DNA of 64,000 nucleotides, from assembly GCA_024278975.1 (NCBI GenBank), contig JAJRSD010000080.1, positions 58,129 to 122,128 on the forward strand, read 5' to 3'. This document shows, in pieces, positions 7,750-16,975 of this stretch (the stretch's first letter is position 1; each line of letters begins with the position of its first letter). Source of the DNA: Bacteroidota bacterium. Its GTDB lineage: Bacteria > Bacteroidota > Bacteroidia > Bacteroidales > Prolixibacteraceae. A program made the position numbers and the translations under genes. The notes under the pieces were generated by a model, which saw only the letters and a list, made by a program, of their open reading frames with translations, ran no database searches and had not been told where the DNA came from.

Positions 7750-7913
7750 TTAGTCTGTTTTACTGCCAAATTTATCTGGATTATTAATCATATAATTTAA
7801 AAGTTTACCAATTTCCATACATTCTGAATATAATGGTTTATAGATTTCCATTGTTAAATATCCATAGCCAATTTAAACGCTTTTTTATATGCTATCAACT
7901 CTTTAAAATCCAT
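7750..7913 (-). pseudogene. Second four-helix-bundle (S23/IVS) remnant, internally deleted
   Basis: From the ATG at 7911-7913 the frame reads MDFKELIAYKKAFKLAMDI and stops. In another frame the sequence continues YKPLYSECMEIGKLLNYMIN and then NPDKFGSK before a stop at 7750-7752. These are the two ends of a roughly 120-residue four-helix-bundle protein (start MDFKELxAYKKAFxLAM; end EVGKLLNYMIxNPxKF). The middle 60 or so residues are gone. Together with 5694-5906 this makes two members of one family that lost their middle in the same operon. Confidence 0.75.
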
Positions 7914-7944
7914 ATTAATATTTTAAATCCTCTTTATCTTTCTT

Positions 7945-8021
7945 TCTGTGACTGCAAACTGTGACTGCGACTGCGACTCTCTTTTTTCCTTTCTTTCTGC
8001 AACTGCAAACTGCGACTTTCT
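7945..8021 (+). repeat. ACTGNN minisatellite with pyrimidine-rich spacers
   Basis: Units such as ACTGCA, ACTGTG and ACTGCG are followed by CTTTCTTTC-type tracts, the same composition as the longer array at 8945-9076. It fills the gap between the ATPase side and the HlyD gene. Confidence 0.6.
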
Positions 8022-8026
8022 TCCAA

Positions 8027-8905
8027 TTACCAGTTAACTTCCCCCGGCATTCCAATTTTTAAAGTACCATCGTTTTTTACCGAAACTTTAACTGCATAAA
8101 CCAGTTTTACCCGCTCTTTTTTTGTTTGAATAATTTTTGGCGTAAATTCTGCCTCCGACGAAATCCACGTTATTATTCCTGTTAACGATTGATTTTCAGT
8201 TTCGTTTTTATCAATTAAAACTTCAACCGTTTGCCCAAGTTTTATGTCTGGTAACTGTGCCCCACTTACATAAACCTTTAAAGTCAACTCACTGATATTT
8301 GCAATTTTATAGAGCGGTTTTCCGGGTGCTGTAAGTTCGCCTTGTTTTGCATAGGTTTCTAAAATAACTCCGGTTATCGGTGGTTTTACCATGCAACGAT
8401 TTAACTGGTCGTTCAGCATTTCGGCTTGTGAGTCGAGTACTTCAATCTCTTTACTTATTGCTGTAAATTGCGTTTTTGTACTTAATATTTGTTTGTCGAT
8501 AATACTGATTTGTCCGTTTACATCATCCAACTGTTTTTGTGTAGCAGCCCCATCTTTTTTCATCTTTTCAATTCTTGCTTTGTTTATTTTAAGGTTCTTT
8601 TTCTGTTCCTTAAAAACTTCTATTTGCGATTGAATTGACTGTTTACGCGAATTAACGGCTGCTTTTTGAGCATCAATTTGTAATAGTTTAAGTTTAATCT
8701 GAATAGTATCTACAATTGCTGAAACTGTTCCGGGTGTAATTTTTTGCCCTTTTTCAATATTAAATTGTAAAATTTTTCCTGCTGATTCGGCAGAGACAAT
8801 TACCGGTTCGGTTTCGAAATTTCCAAAAGCATCCGATTTTTCAGTTTCGTTTCGGCATCCTAAAATCAGGATAAACAGAATAGATAATAAATAATTGTAT
8901 TTCAT
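8027..8905 (-). CDS. HlyD/YbhG-like periplasmic adaptor lipoprotein
   Basis: 292 residues. The N-terminus MKYNYLLSILFILILGCRNE has a lipobox (ILGC), so it is probably a lipoprotein. A biotinyl-lipoyl-like half (about 30-60), a long alpha-helical hairpin (about 65-165, rich in K, Q and E: KEQKKNLKINKARIEKMKKD), the second lipoyl half (PPITGVILETYAKQGELTAPGKPLYKI) and a beta-barrel domain follow in order. This is the membrane-fusion partner that links the ABC-2 permeases to the TolC-like channel encoded next upstream. Confidence 0.92.
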   Translation of the reverse strand: MKYNYLLSILFILILGCRNETEKSDAFGNFETEPVIVSAESAGKILQFNIEKGQKITPGTVSAIVDTIQIKLKLLQIDAQKAAVNSRKQSIQSQIEVFKEQKKNLKINKARIEKMKKDGAATQKQLDDVNGQISIIDKQILSTKTQFTAISKEIEVLDSQAEMLNDQLNRCMVKPPITGVILETYAKQGELTAPGKPLYKIANISELTLKVYVSGAQLPDIKLGQTVEVLIDKNETENQSLTGIITWISSEAEFTPKIIQTKKERVKLVYAVKVSVKNDGTLKIGMPGEVNW

Positions 8906-8944
8906 AGTTTTATATTTTTTTCTGATAAATAATTAATTCTTTTT

Positions 8945-9076
8945 ACTGCAACTGTAAACTGCGACTTTCTTTCTCTTCTTAACTGCGACTGCAACTGTAA
9001 ACTGAGACTTTCTTTCTCTTCTTAACTGCGACTGCAACTGTAAACTGAGACTTTCTTTCTCTTCTCCCCTGCGACT
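8945..9076 (+). repeat. 43-bp tandem repeat built from ACTGNN units
   Basis: TTAACTGCGACTGCAACTGT starts at 8979 and again at 9022, an exact 43-bp period. Each unit is four ACTGNN words plus a CTTTCTTTCTCTTCTT tract, with partial units on either side. It lies between the TolC and HlyD genes of the operon. Confidence 0.8.
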
Positions 9077-9078
9077 TT

Positions 9079-10335
9079 TCATTCCCTCCCACTAATAATA
9101 TTATACTTCTCTTTTGCATTGCTAAGTTGAATTTTATGTAGTTCGTAACTCAGTTTTGCTATGGTTTCGTTTTGCATCTCCTGAATATAATCCGATGCAG
9201 TAATCACTTCATTTTCCAGCTTCGATGCAGCGGCTTTTGTTATTTCAGTTCTGAGACTGACCATTTCGTGGTCTTTGTCAAGCATCTTCTCAATTTTTAA
9301 AATCTGCTCCTTTTGCTGAGCCAACAGTAACTGTATGTTTTGCGTAAAAGTCTCTTTCTGAAACTGGATAATCTCCTGATTGTATTCGATAATTTGTTTT
9401 TTGCGGGTTGTATTTTTCCAATCGAAAGCGTTCCACGAAATTCCGGCTCCAATCAAAAGATATGTATCGAAACTTTCGTTTAATACATTTAACCCGGGTT
9501 TTCCGTAGCCTGCCTGCCCAAATCCAAAAAATTTCGGATTTCTTGTTTTGCTCAGTACATTTTTACTCATTTCCAACTCATCGGTTTTACTGTTGAAAAA
9601 TTGTATTTCAGGTCGGTTGATAATTTCTGTAAAATTTGCTTGCGGTTTATTATAAATTAGTTTTGTATTTTGCAAATCAGGTTTTCCGGTAAGAATAGAG
9701 AGCATTTTATATGTTGCATTTCGCACGGCATCTAACCCTAATTCACGCTGTTCGATATTTAATATTTCGGCTTTAATTACAAGACCGGAAGATTTTTCAA
9801 GCACCCCGTTTTTAATTGCCGACTCAACTAATTTAAGTTTTTCAGCAAGTACTTTTTTCTGTTCTGTCAAAACATTTAGCTGCTCTTTTACTATTAGTGC
9901 AGTAAAAAATGTTTGTGCAACCTGCTCGTTTAACTGATACAGTTCAACCTCCAGTTCGCTTAGATTACTTTTTAAAAGTGCCTCTTCGAGTTGCAAACTT
10001 GCTTCCGAAATTCCACCGTCCCAAATAGTTTGTCGCAAATCCGCGTATATTTTATACTGGTCTTTTGGCACTGTTGGATTCGTAACTCCCGGCATTGGAA
10101 TGTCAACTTCTATTACGTCAGACTGGTAAGATGCCTGCCCGCTTAAAGTAACTTTTGGGTAGTAGTTAGTTTTTAAATTCTCTTTGTTTAGAGATGTAAT
10201 ATTGCTCCAGCTTCCCGATTTTTTCAGATTCGGATAGTTGTGTCGTGCCCAGTTGTAACAACTGTCGAGCGAGGTTTCGTTCTGCCCGAAAACCAACTGA
10301 ATCGGTAAAATTAATATCAGTAGTATTTTTCTCAT
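9079..10335 (-). CDS. TolC-family outer-membrane efflux protein
   Basis: 418 residues with a signal peptide (cleavage around VFGQ) followed by two outer-membrane efflux protein repeats. The sequence is largely helical with heptad-like stretches (for example LNEQVAQTFFTALIVKEQLNVL... and the matching helix near 345-400). It starts immediately after the TetR regulator with a 4-bp overlap (10332-10335), so the two are translationally coupled. It supplies the outer-membrane exit duct for the YbhFSR-like transporter. Confidence 0.92.
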   Translation of the reverse strand: MRKILLILILPIQLVFGQNETSLDSCYNWARHNYPNLKKSGSWSNITSLNKENLKTNYYPKVTLSGQASYQSDVIEVDIPMPGVTNPTVPKDQYKIYADLRQTIWDGGISEASLQLEEALLKSNLSELEVELYQLNEQVAQTFFTALIVKEQLNVLTEQKKVLAEKLKLVESAIKNGVLEKSSGLVIKAEILNIEQRELGLDAVRNATYKMLSILTGKPDLQNTKLIYNKPQANFTEIINRPEIQFFNSKTDELEMSKNVLSKTRNPKFFGFGQAGYGKPGLNVLNESFDTYLLIGAGISWNAFDWKNTTRKKQIIEYNQEIIQFQKETFTQNIQLLLAQQKEQILKIEKMLDKDHEMVSLRTEITKAAASKLENEVITASDYIQEMQNETIAKLSYELHKIQLSNAKEKYNIISGRE

Positions 10336-10946
10336 TTTATTAGTATTGAGTTGAGTACAAATTCCTTAACTGTATCTTTTCTCTTTTTAAGAAAACTATT
10401 GTAGGCTTTTTTATCATTCCCGAAAAACATAATATTTATGAGCGGTTTGGCAGCAAAAGGAAACACACTCATGGCAAGAATATTTATCATTAAATCGCGA
10501 GGGTCCATTCTCCTTATATTTCCGGCTTCCATCTCTTTTTCAAACATTTCGAATATTTCGTTTGGGTTAACTCCCTGACTTTTAATTACTGTTGCCAGAA
10601 ACTCAGGGTCGCGAGAAATTTCTTTTAAAATGAATGACGGGTAGAAAGGATTTCTTAGAATTAAACTAATATATTTTTCAATAAATGTACCCAGTTTCTC
10701 TTCAATTGGCATTTCGGAAAGCATAAATTTACCGATGTTTGGAAAAGTTTGTTTAAACACTTTTGCAAAAATAGCTTCGAATAATTTTTGTTTTGTTCTG
10801 AAATAATAGTGTAGCAGAGCCTTGTTTATTCCCGCCTGGTCTGCAATTTCCTGCATTCGCGAGCCGTCCATTCCTTTTTTTATGAATACTGTTTGCGCAG
10901 CATTTAATATTTTCTCTTCTGTATTATCTTTTTTTTTATCACTCAT
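10332..10946 (-). CDS. TetR-family repressor of the efflux operon (CecR-like)
   Basis: 204 residues. The N-terminal helix-turn-helix is clear: TEEKILNAAQTVFIKKGMDG, then MQEIADQAGINKALLHYYFR with K and F following (about 14-57). The rest is an all-helical ligand-binding domain. It is the first gene of the efflux operon, matching the arrangement of E. coli cecR-ybhGFSR. An imperfect palindrome and extra half-site lie between its start and the predicted -7 element, so autorepression relieved by a toxic ligand is likely. Confidence 0.93.
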   Translation of the reverse strand: MSDKKKDNTEEKILNAAQTVFIKKGMDGSRMQEIADQAGINKALLHYYFRTKQKLFEAIFAKVFKQTFPNIGKFMLSEMPIEEKLGTFIEKYISLILRNPFYPSFILKEISRDPEFLATVIKSQGVNPNEIFEMFEKEMEAGNIRRMDPRDLMINILAMSVFPFAAKPLINIMFFGNDKKAYNSFLKKRKDTVKEFVLNSILIK

Positions 10947-10955
10947 TTGTCTAAA

Positions 10956-10979
10956 TGGTTTAACTATATGATTTAACCA
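10956..10979. promoter_or_regulatory. Candidate TetR operator
   Basis: A 24-bp imperfect palindrome with perfect outer arms TGGTT and AACCA, 9 bp upstream of the repressor gene. A third half-site (TGGTTAAAG, from 10982) overlaps the predicted -7 element. Confidence 0.55.
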
Positions 10980-10985
10980 GATGGT

Positions 10986-11017
10986 TAAAGATATACTATT
11001 ACTATTTTTTTTCCAAA
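10986..11017 (-). promoter_or_regulatory. Promoter of the TetR-efflux operon
   Basis: On the minus strand TTTG (11014-11017), 20-bp spacer, TATCTTTA (10986-10993), one base off TAnnTTTG. The operator candidate follows immediately downstream. Confidence 0.55.
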
Positions 11018-11084
11018 TTTTTTAAATGGAAATAGTAAAAAGAGTTCTATTTTTGATGATTCGTAATGATTTTTCCAACTTGTA

Positions 11085-12346
11085 ATGCATAAAATAATTA
11101 TAAAAATTGTTTTTAAAATATTATTGTATAGAATTCTCCTATTTGTCATTTTTATTTCATCTGTCAATAATAATGGCTTTGCCGTAAATTCTTTTTCTAA
11201 AGAAATTGCTATTCCAGATTCTGAAGATAAATTAAAACTTGATTTCAGTTACAAGCGAAATTTTTACGATGCTTCCTTCGAACTTATAATTACCTCAAAC
11301 AATATTGATGCAGATATAATTTATACTTTAGATTGTTCGAAACCATCTCGTGACAATGGAATAGTTTACCAAAATGGGATTTATATCGATTCAACAATTG
11401 TAGTAAAAGCAATCGCCATTTCTGCAAACCGTACATCCAAAATTTATACACATAGTTATATTTTTCCATTAGTATCAGCCAGACAGGGAAATAAACCGGA
11501 AGGATTTCCCGGAATATGGCGTGGTTCTTCGAATTTGCGAGCCGATTATGGTATGGATACTTCAGTAATAAATAATCCGGAATATAAATTTGAGATTATT
11601 AATGCATTTAAATCTATTCCAACATTGTCTCTTTCAATGAATATTGAAGAGTGGTTTGATAAATCTGCCGGGTTGTATGTTGGATACCCGGATTCTAATG
11701 AATCGAGAGAAAAAGCTATAACTGCTGAGTTTATATTTACAATAATACATTGAAAAATAACAAAGATGGACCAACCGAAATTCATACGTTGCTAAAAGAA
11801 AATGAAAAGTATAGAATGATGTTTGCCGATGCAGTTTATAAACATTGTTATAATAGTGGAGCCTTGGTTCCTGAGAATTTTGAAAAAGTATTTTTATTCA
11901 GAAAAAATGAAATTGAAACTGCTGTTATTCTTGAATCTGCTCGCTGGGGCGACTTTCGTAAAAATATATCGGGGGTAACTTACACTAAAAAACATTGGGA
12001 TAATGAAATAAATAAAATTTTAACAGAATATATTCCATTTAGAAGAGATATAGTTATTAAACAATTTCAACATCAAAGTAATAGATTATTCCCGGTATTT
12101 ATGCCGCCGGTATTTAAGGTTGATAACCGAGATTCAAAATCAGCAATATTCATAGAATTAATTAATCCCAACTCTGTTGATGGTGATATTTATTACACTA
12201 CAAATGGATCGGACCCGGGGTTGAAAGGCGATAAAATACGAGGGAAGAAATATACCGAACCGGTTAAAATTAAACGAAGTAAAACGTTAAAAGCACGATT
12301 TTATTCAAAAAGTGGTGTTTGGAGCGCACTTGCAGAAAGACAGTAG
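11085..12346 (+). pseudogene. Degraded CotH-kinase-type protein, internal deletion and frameshift
   Basis: A shortened paralogue of the protein at 13423-16971. The first frame (11085-11753) has a signal peptide and then directly the chitobiase C-terminal-like domain and the start of the CotH region (matching intact residues about 327-497). The second frame (11750-12346) resumes at intact residue about 731 (YNNT..) and ends after the second chitobiase-like domain. About 235 residues holding the CotH catalytic motifs are missing at a junction near 11733-11745, which also shifts the frame. The lamin-tail and secretion domains are absent too. Nucleotide similarity to the intact copy is high, so the duplication looks recent. 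Confidence 0.85.
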
Positions 12347-12524
12347 TAAACCCACAATCCTGACTTTCCTCTCATTTATTGTAATTGTTTTTGTAATATC
12401 AAAAATGTGAATCGGAAATTGCACTATTCTTTATAATATTAATTTACATTTGATTTAATCAATTAGCGATTTATATTATCTTTACTTTTCTTTAAATCTC
12501 TATCAATTATTAATTTAAAATAAA

Positions 12525-13361
12525 ATGGAAATGCGAACAATATTGATATCAATAAAAATAGTTTTAGTGGGGCTGATAATAGTTCTTGTAGCTTGTAATT
12601 CGAAGCCAAAGTCGCAGCAGACAGATACAGAAATGACTGTAAAAAGTGCCAATGAAAATTGGATTCAACTTTTTAATGGCAAAGACTTAAATGACTGGGA
12701 TATTAAATTTAAAGGGCACAAGTTGGGAGATAATTATAATAATACATTCAGGGTTGAAGACGGAATGTTACGAGTTTCATACTCGGAGTGGGGAGATTGG
12801 AATGGTAAATTCGGACATATATTTTATAAAGAGGAGTTTTCGCATTATCGTCTTCGGGTTGAATATCGTTTTATTGGCGAGCAAGTAAAAAACGGACCGG
12901 GTTGGGCTTTCCGGAATAATGGAATTATGATTCACGGACAAAGTGCCGAATCTATGGAATTAGATCAGGATTTTCCGACTTCAATAGAAGTGCAACTACT
13001 TGGAGGAGATGGTGTAAGCGAACGTTCGACAATGAATTTATGTACGCCGGGAACAAATGTTGTTATGAATGGTGAACTTATTAAACGTCATTGTACAAAT
13101 TCAAAATCGAAAACTTACCACGGCGACCAGTGGGTGAGTGTTGAGGTTGAAGTGCACGGGGGCGAGATAATTCGTCATTTTATTGATGGCGTTGAGGTGA
13201 TGCACTACGAAAAACCACAATTAGATCATCGTGATAAATATTTTGCAAAACTTTTACCCCCCGATGGAAATATGATTCTTAGTAAAGGAACTATTTCGTT
13301 GCAGGCCGAAAGTCATAATACCGATTTTAGAAAAATTGAGCTACTGGTTTTGGAGGAATAA
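12525..13361 (+). CDS. DUF1080 (3-keto-disaccharide hydrolase-like) lipoprotein
   Basis: 278 residues. The signal peptide ends at a lipobox (VLVAC), so it should be lipid-anchored. The body is a DUF1080 concanavalin-like domain: WIQLFNGKDLNDWDIKFKGH near the start, FRVEDGMLRVSYSEW, NNGIMIHGQ, and RKIELLVLEE at the end. Family members cleave or bind 3-keto-glycosides or sugar ethers and are common in Bacteroidota and Planctomycetes. It lies between a broken and an intact CotH-type gene, all on the plus strand, so they may form one polysaccharide or surface-related unit. Confidence 0.88.
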   Translation: MEMRTILISIKIVLVGLIIVLVACNSKPKSQQTDTEMTVKSANENWIQLFNGKDLNDWDIKFKGHKLGDNYNNTFRVEDGMLRVSYSEWGDWNGKFGHIFYKEEFSHYRLRVEYRFIGEQVKNGPGWAFRNNGIMIHGQSAESMELDQDFPTSIEVQLLGGDGVSERSTMNLCTPGTNVVMNGELIKRHCTNSKSKTYHGDQWVSVEVEVHGGEIIRHFIDGVEVMHYEKPQLDHRDKYFAKLLPPDGNMILSKGTISLQAESHNTDFRKIELLVLEE

Positions 13362-13422
13362 AAAATCATTTTATTTGCTTTATTAATTGTATTTCTGGCT
13401 TGAAATCAACTGTCAATAAATT

Positions 13423-16400
13423 ATGAGCGAATTATCGCTATTAATAAAAACTCTGCAATTACACTTTGTATTTGGAATCGTATTTTTTATTTTTCCAATA
13501 CAAAAAGTGCATTCGGAACAGATTGATTCTACACTGTTCGAGTTGAAGGTTGATTTCAGTAAAAACTCATCGCCTGTGTGGGATGGATTTAGTGGTTTTT
13601 TTGCAGAGCATGAAAACAACAGCTCATTTCTACCTCAAACTTATACGATTAATGGAAATGTGATAACAGTTGAAATTGCCTGGCCTGCAGGTACAGTAAA
13701 AGAGGTAAAGCAGATGATTGATCGGGGTGGAAATGCTGGTGTCGAAGGCTCTGATTTGTTGCGTGACTGGATTGGAACTGATGGCAGAAAAGAACGGGTT
13801 CCTATTGTAATGACTATAAAAGGAGTACCTCCAGGAGTTTACGAATGGAAATCTTTCCATCATGATAATAACGATCAAACAGGGGTTTTCAATGTTGAAA
13901 TTAAAGATGCGTTGCACTCTTTTACAATAAAAGGAGTTGATATTTCGAATGGTATTTTACCAATTAATTCTGTTACTACACTTCAGACAACACTTAAGTC
14001 CGACAGTTCTGATATTACATTTTCCTTCGAGATGAACTCATATCCCGATAATAGCACTTCTTTTTTTGTGATGAATGGTTTCATTATAAACGAGTTAGAC
14101 ACATCTGTTGTTCCCGGGCAGGTCGATTTGATTAGTCCTTTAAATAACTTAAAATATTTAAGTAGCGACGTAGAGTTTAAATGGACGGAAAGTTACTTCG
14201 CAAATAGTTACAATCTGTTTTTAGGAAAACAGAACCCACCCACACTTTATGCAACAGTTGATTCTTTAGGGTATAGAACATCGGATTTGGAAGAAAACAC
14301 CACATATTTTTGGAGTGTGGAGGCTGTGAATAATAATGGTTCTACGAATAGTGAAATTAGAAGTTTTACCACCGGAGATAAAAATAGTACCAGTTTTAGT
14401 GGTAATTTGGAACTTACTTTTAGTAAAGAAAGGGGTTTTTACGATGACCCTTTTCAGTTAGAGATAAATGTGAATAGTGCTGGTGCCAACATAATTTACA
14501 CCGTTGATTGTTCTACGCCATCAGTAGAAAATGGATTGATTTATACAAAGCCTGTTTCCATCGATTCCACAACAGTTATAAAGGCTTTTGCACTTTCTTC
14601 GAAATCGCATTCGGCAGTAACTACCGAGAGTTATATTTTTTCTTCGTTTGTTTTGAAACAGGGAAAAAAACCATCGGGATTTCCAGAAACTTGGGCTGGA
14701 AAAACAATTATCAATGCCGATTACGAAATGGATCCTGAAATAATCGAGAGTCCCGATTATAAGTCTAAAATTAACTCTGCTATCAAATCAGTTCCTTCAT
14801 TGTCGTTAACTATGGATGTTGACAATTGGTTTAATGATAAAACCGGACTTTATGTTGGATATCCAAATTCAAACGAAACACGGGAAAAAGCTGTTTCTGC
14901 CGAATTTATTTTTCATGATAAGGATAATTTTTTGGTGGAGTGTGGCGTGCAAAATCAGGGCGGAACAAGTATTATAAACTGGAAAGTACCAAAGCAGTCG
15001 ATGCGTTTACTTTTTAAAGAGATTTATGGTACATCGCGATTGCATTATAAATTGTTCCCCAATTCAGATATCAATTCCATAAATACTCTGGTTATCGATG
15101 GTCTTCTGTATTCGTGGCTGCATCCGTGGGACGATAAACAGCGGGTTACTTCGCTTTATTTTCGAGATCAACTGGCTTCCGATCTGCAAAATGAGATGGG
15201 AGAACTAAGTTTCCATGGAATTTATGTTCATCTTTTTATTAACGGGTTGTACTGGGGTTTATACGATTTGCACGAGCGTCCTGACGATGCTTTTTTGTCG
15301 GAGTATTTTAATGCTGAAAGAGAAGATTTCGATATCATAAAACACAATCCAAACAGTATTGTTTCGGGTTCAAACAATAGTTATCTAAAGTTGCTTGAAG
15401 AAGCAAATAAGGGGTTTAGCAGTTATTCTAAATTGAAAAATATTGAGAATTATTTAGATCTCCCGGCTTTTATCGATTACATGATTTTAAATTTCTACCT
15501 GGGAAATTACGATTGGGCACACCAGAATTTTTATGCTGCCTGCAATGTTGCAGCACAAACCGGTTATCGGTTTTATACATGGGATGCAGAGCATGTTATG
15601 CGTTATTCCGACGTAAATTATAACAATACTAAAAAAGACGATAAGGGAGGACCTACCGAAATTCATACACTGCTAAAAGAGAATTCTGAATATAGAATGA
15701 TGTTTGCCGATGCAGTTTATAAACACTGTTTTAACGACGGGGCTTTATCGCCGGCTAATTTTGAAAAAAGTTTCTTATTCAGAAAAAATGAAATAGATGA
15801 TGCTGTAATTCTTGAATCGGCGCGTTGGGGCGACTTCCTCGAAGGTAAAACCGGAGTTACTTATACCAGAGACGATTATTGGATACCCGAGGTAAACAAG
15901 GTGATAGAGGAATATATTCCACAGCGTAGAGATATTTTTATTGAGCAACTGAGAGATAGTGATAATAAATTATTCCCTGATTTTATGCCACCAAAAATAG
16001 AAGTGGAAGAGAAGAGTTACAGTAAAAAAGATGTAACATTATTATTGTCGAATTATGTTTCGGGTGATATTTATTTTACGTTAGACGGTACCGACCCAAG
16101 ATTAATTGGCGGTGGAATTAGTGGTACTAAATATATTGAAAAAATTACGATTGGAAGTACAACTATTCTTAAGGCAAGAATTCGCACAAGTGATAAAAAA
16201 TGGAGTGCGTTGACTGAAAAAGTATTTTTGTTCGACGATGTTTTTGGAGGTAGTTTGGTGATTAATGAAATAATGTATCATCCCGAAAATAATTATCCCG
16301 AATTTATAGAGGTGATGAATTTTGGCGAGAATCCGGTTAATATAAGCGGTTTTAAATTTTCGAAAGGTATTAATTATACATTTGATAGTAACGAAATTAT

Positions 16401-16971
16401 ACAACCCGGTGCAGGTGTTGTTTTAACGAATGATGGACAGCTTTTTAAAAGTGTATATAATTTTGATGCTTTTGGGCAGTACGAAAAGAAATTAAGCAAC
16501 AGTGGCGAAACAGTTATTTTAATGAATGGATTAAATCAGGTTGTCGATTCGGTTACCTATTCCGACACAATTCCGTGGCCTGTAAATGCCGATGGAGATG
16601 GATATTCTCTGGAACTTATTGATTCTGATATGGATAATGCACTTTGGTCGAGTTGGAAAACTTCAGACGAAATTTACGGGTCGCCTTATACTACAATAGC
16701 CGATTCGGAAATTGAGGCAGGAATTTATCCCAATCCTTTTTCTGATAAAATAACTATCAAAATAAATACGGAGCTTTTATCAACCGAAGTTTTAAATATC
16801 AATGTTTTTAATCAGTTGGGAAGCAAAGTGAAAGCCATACAATCGACTAGTAATAATTCGGAAATAGAAATTAATTTAAGTGGAATCTTGCCTGGAATAT
16901 ATTTTATTCGAATTGATGCAAGTAAGAATACACAGTTTAAAGGAGCAGTTTTAAAAGCTATAAAATTATAG
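13423..16971 (+). CDS. Large secreted CotH-kinase protein with lamin-tail and type IX sorting domains
   Basis: 1182 residues. Order: signal peptide (1-31), an N-terminal region of unknown fold (40-225), an FN3-like domain (about 232-318), a chitobiase C-terminal-like domain (330-405), a CotH kinase domain (about 440-830), a second chitobiase-like domain (about 857-935), a lamin-tail domain (about 940-1050, GSLVINEIMYHP then FIEVMNFGENPVNISGF) and a type IX C-terminal sorting domain (from IYPNPF at 1101). CotH motifs include GLYDLHERPDD, NYDWAHQNFY and RFYTWDAEHVM. CotH proteins are atypical kinases that phosphorylate secreted proteins. The sorting domain predicts export to the cell surface. 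Confidence 0.9.
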   Translation: MSELSLLIKTLQLHFVFGIVFFIFPIQKVHSEQIDSTLFELKVDFSKNSSPVWDGFSGFFAEHENNSSFLPQTYTINGNVITVEIAWPAGTVKEVKQMIDRGGNAGVEGSDLLRDWIGTDGRKERVPIVMTIKGVPPGVYEWKSFHHDNNDQTGVFNVEIKDALHSFTIKGVDISNGILPINSVTTLQTTLKSDSSDITFSFEMNSYPDNSTSFFVMNGFIINELDTSVVPGQVDLISPLNNLKYLSSDVEFKWTESYFANSYNLFLGKQNPPTLYATVDSLGYRTSDLEENTTYFWSVEAVNNNGSTNSEIRSFTTGDKNSTSFSGNLELTFSKERGFYDDPFQLEINVNSAGANIIYTVDCSTPSVENGLIYTKPVSIDSTTVIKAFALSSKSHSAVTTESYIFSSFVLKQGKKPSGFPETWAGKTIINADYEMDPEIIESPDYKSKINSAIKSVPSLSLTMDVDNWFNDKTGLYVGYPNSNETREKAVSAEFIFHDKDNFLVECGVQNQGGTSIINWKVPKQSMRLLFKEIYGTSRLHYKLFPNSDINSINTLVIDGLLYSWLHPWDDKQRVTSLYFRDQLASDLQNEMGELSFHGIYVHLFINGLYWGLYDLHERPDDAFLSEYFNAEREDFDIIKHNPNSIVSGSNNSYLKLLEEANKGFSSYSKLKNIENYLDLPAFIDYMILNFYLGNYDWAHQNFYAACNVAAQTGYRFYTWDAEHVMRYSDVNYNNTKKDDKGGPTEIHTLLKENSEYRMMFADAVYKHCFNDGALSPANFEKSFLFRKNEIDDAVILESARWGDFLEGKTGVTYTRDDYWIPEVNKVIEEYIPQRRDIFIEQLRDSDNKLFPDFMPPKIEVEEKSYSKKDVTLLLSNYVSGDIYFTLDGTDPRLIGGGISGTKYIEKITIGSTTILKARIRTSDKKWSALTEKVFLFDDVFGGSLVINEIMYHPENNYPEFIEVMNFGENPVNISGFKFSKGINYTFDSNEIIQPGAGVVLTNDGQLFKSVYNFDAFGQYEKKLSNSGETVILMNGLNQVVDSVTYSDTIPWPVNADGDGYSLELIDSDMDNALWSSWKTSDEIYGSPYTTIADSEIEAGIYPNPFSDKITIKINTELLSTEVLNINVFNQLGSKVKAIQSTSNNSEIEINLSGILPGIYFIRIDASKNTQFKGAVLKAIKL

Positions 16972-16975
16972 TGTT

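Noticed and set aside
10985..11167. Minus-strand open frame of 60 codons upstream of tetR
   Set aside because: It overlaps the operator, the promoter and the CotH remnant start and resembles nothing.
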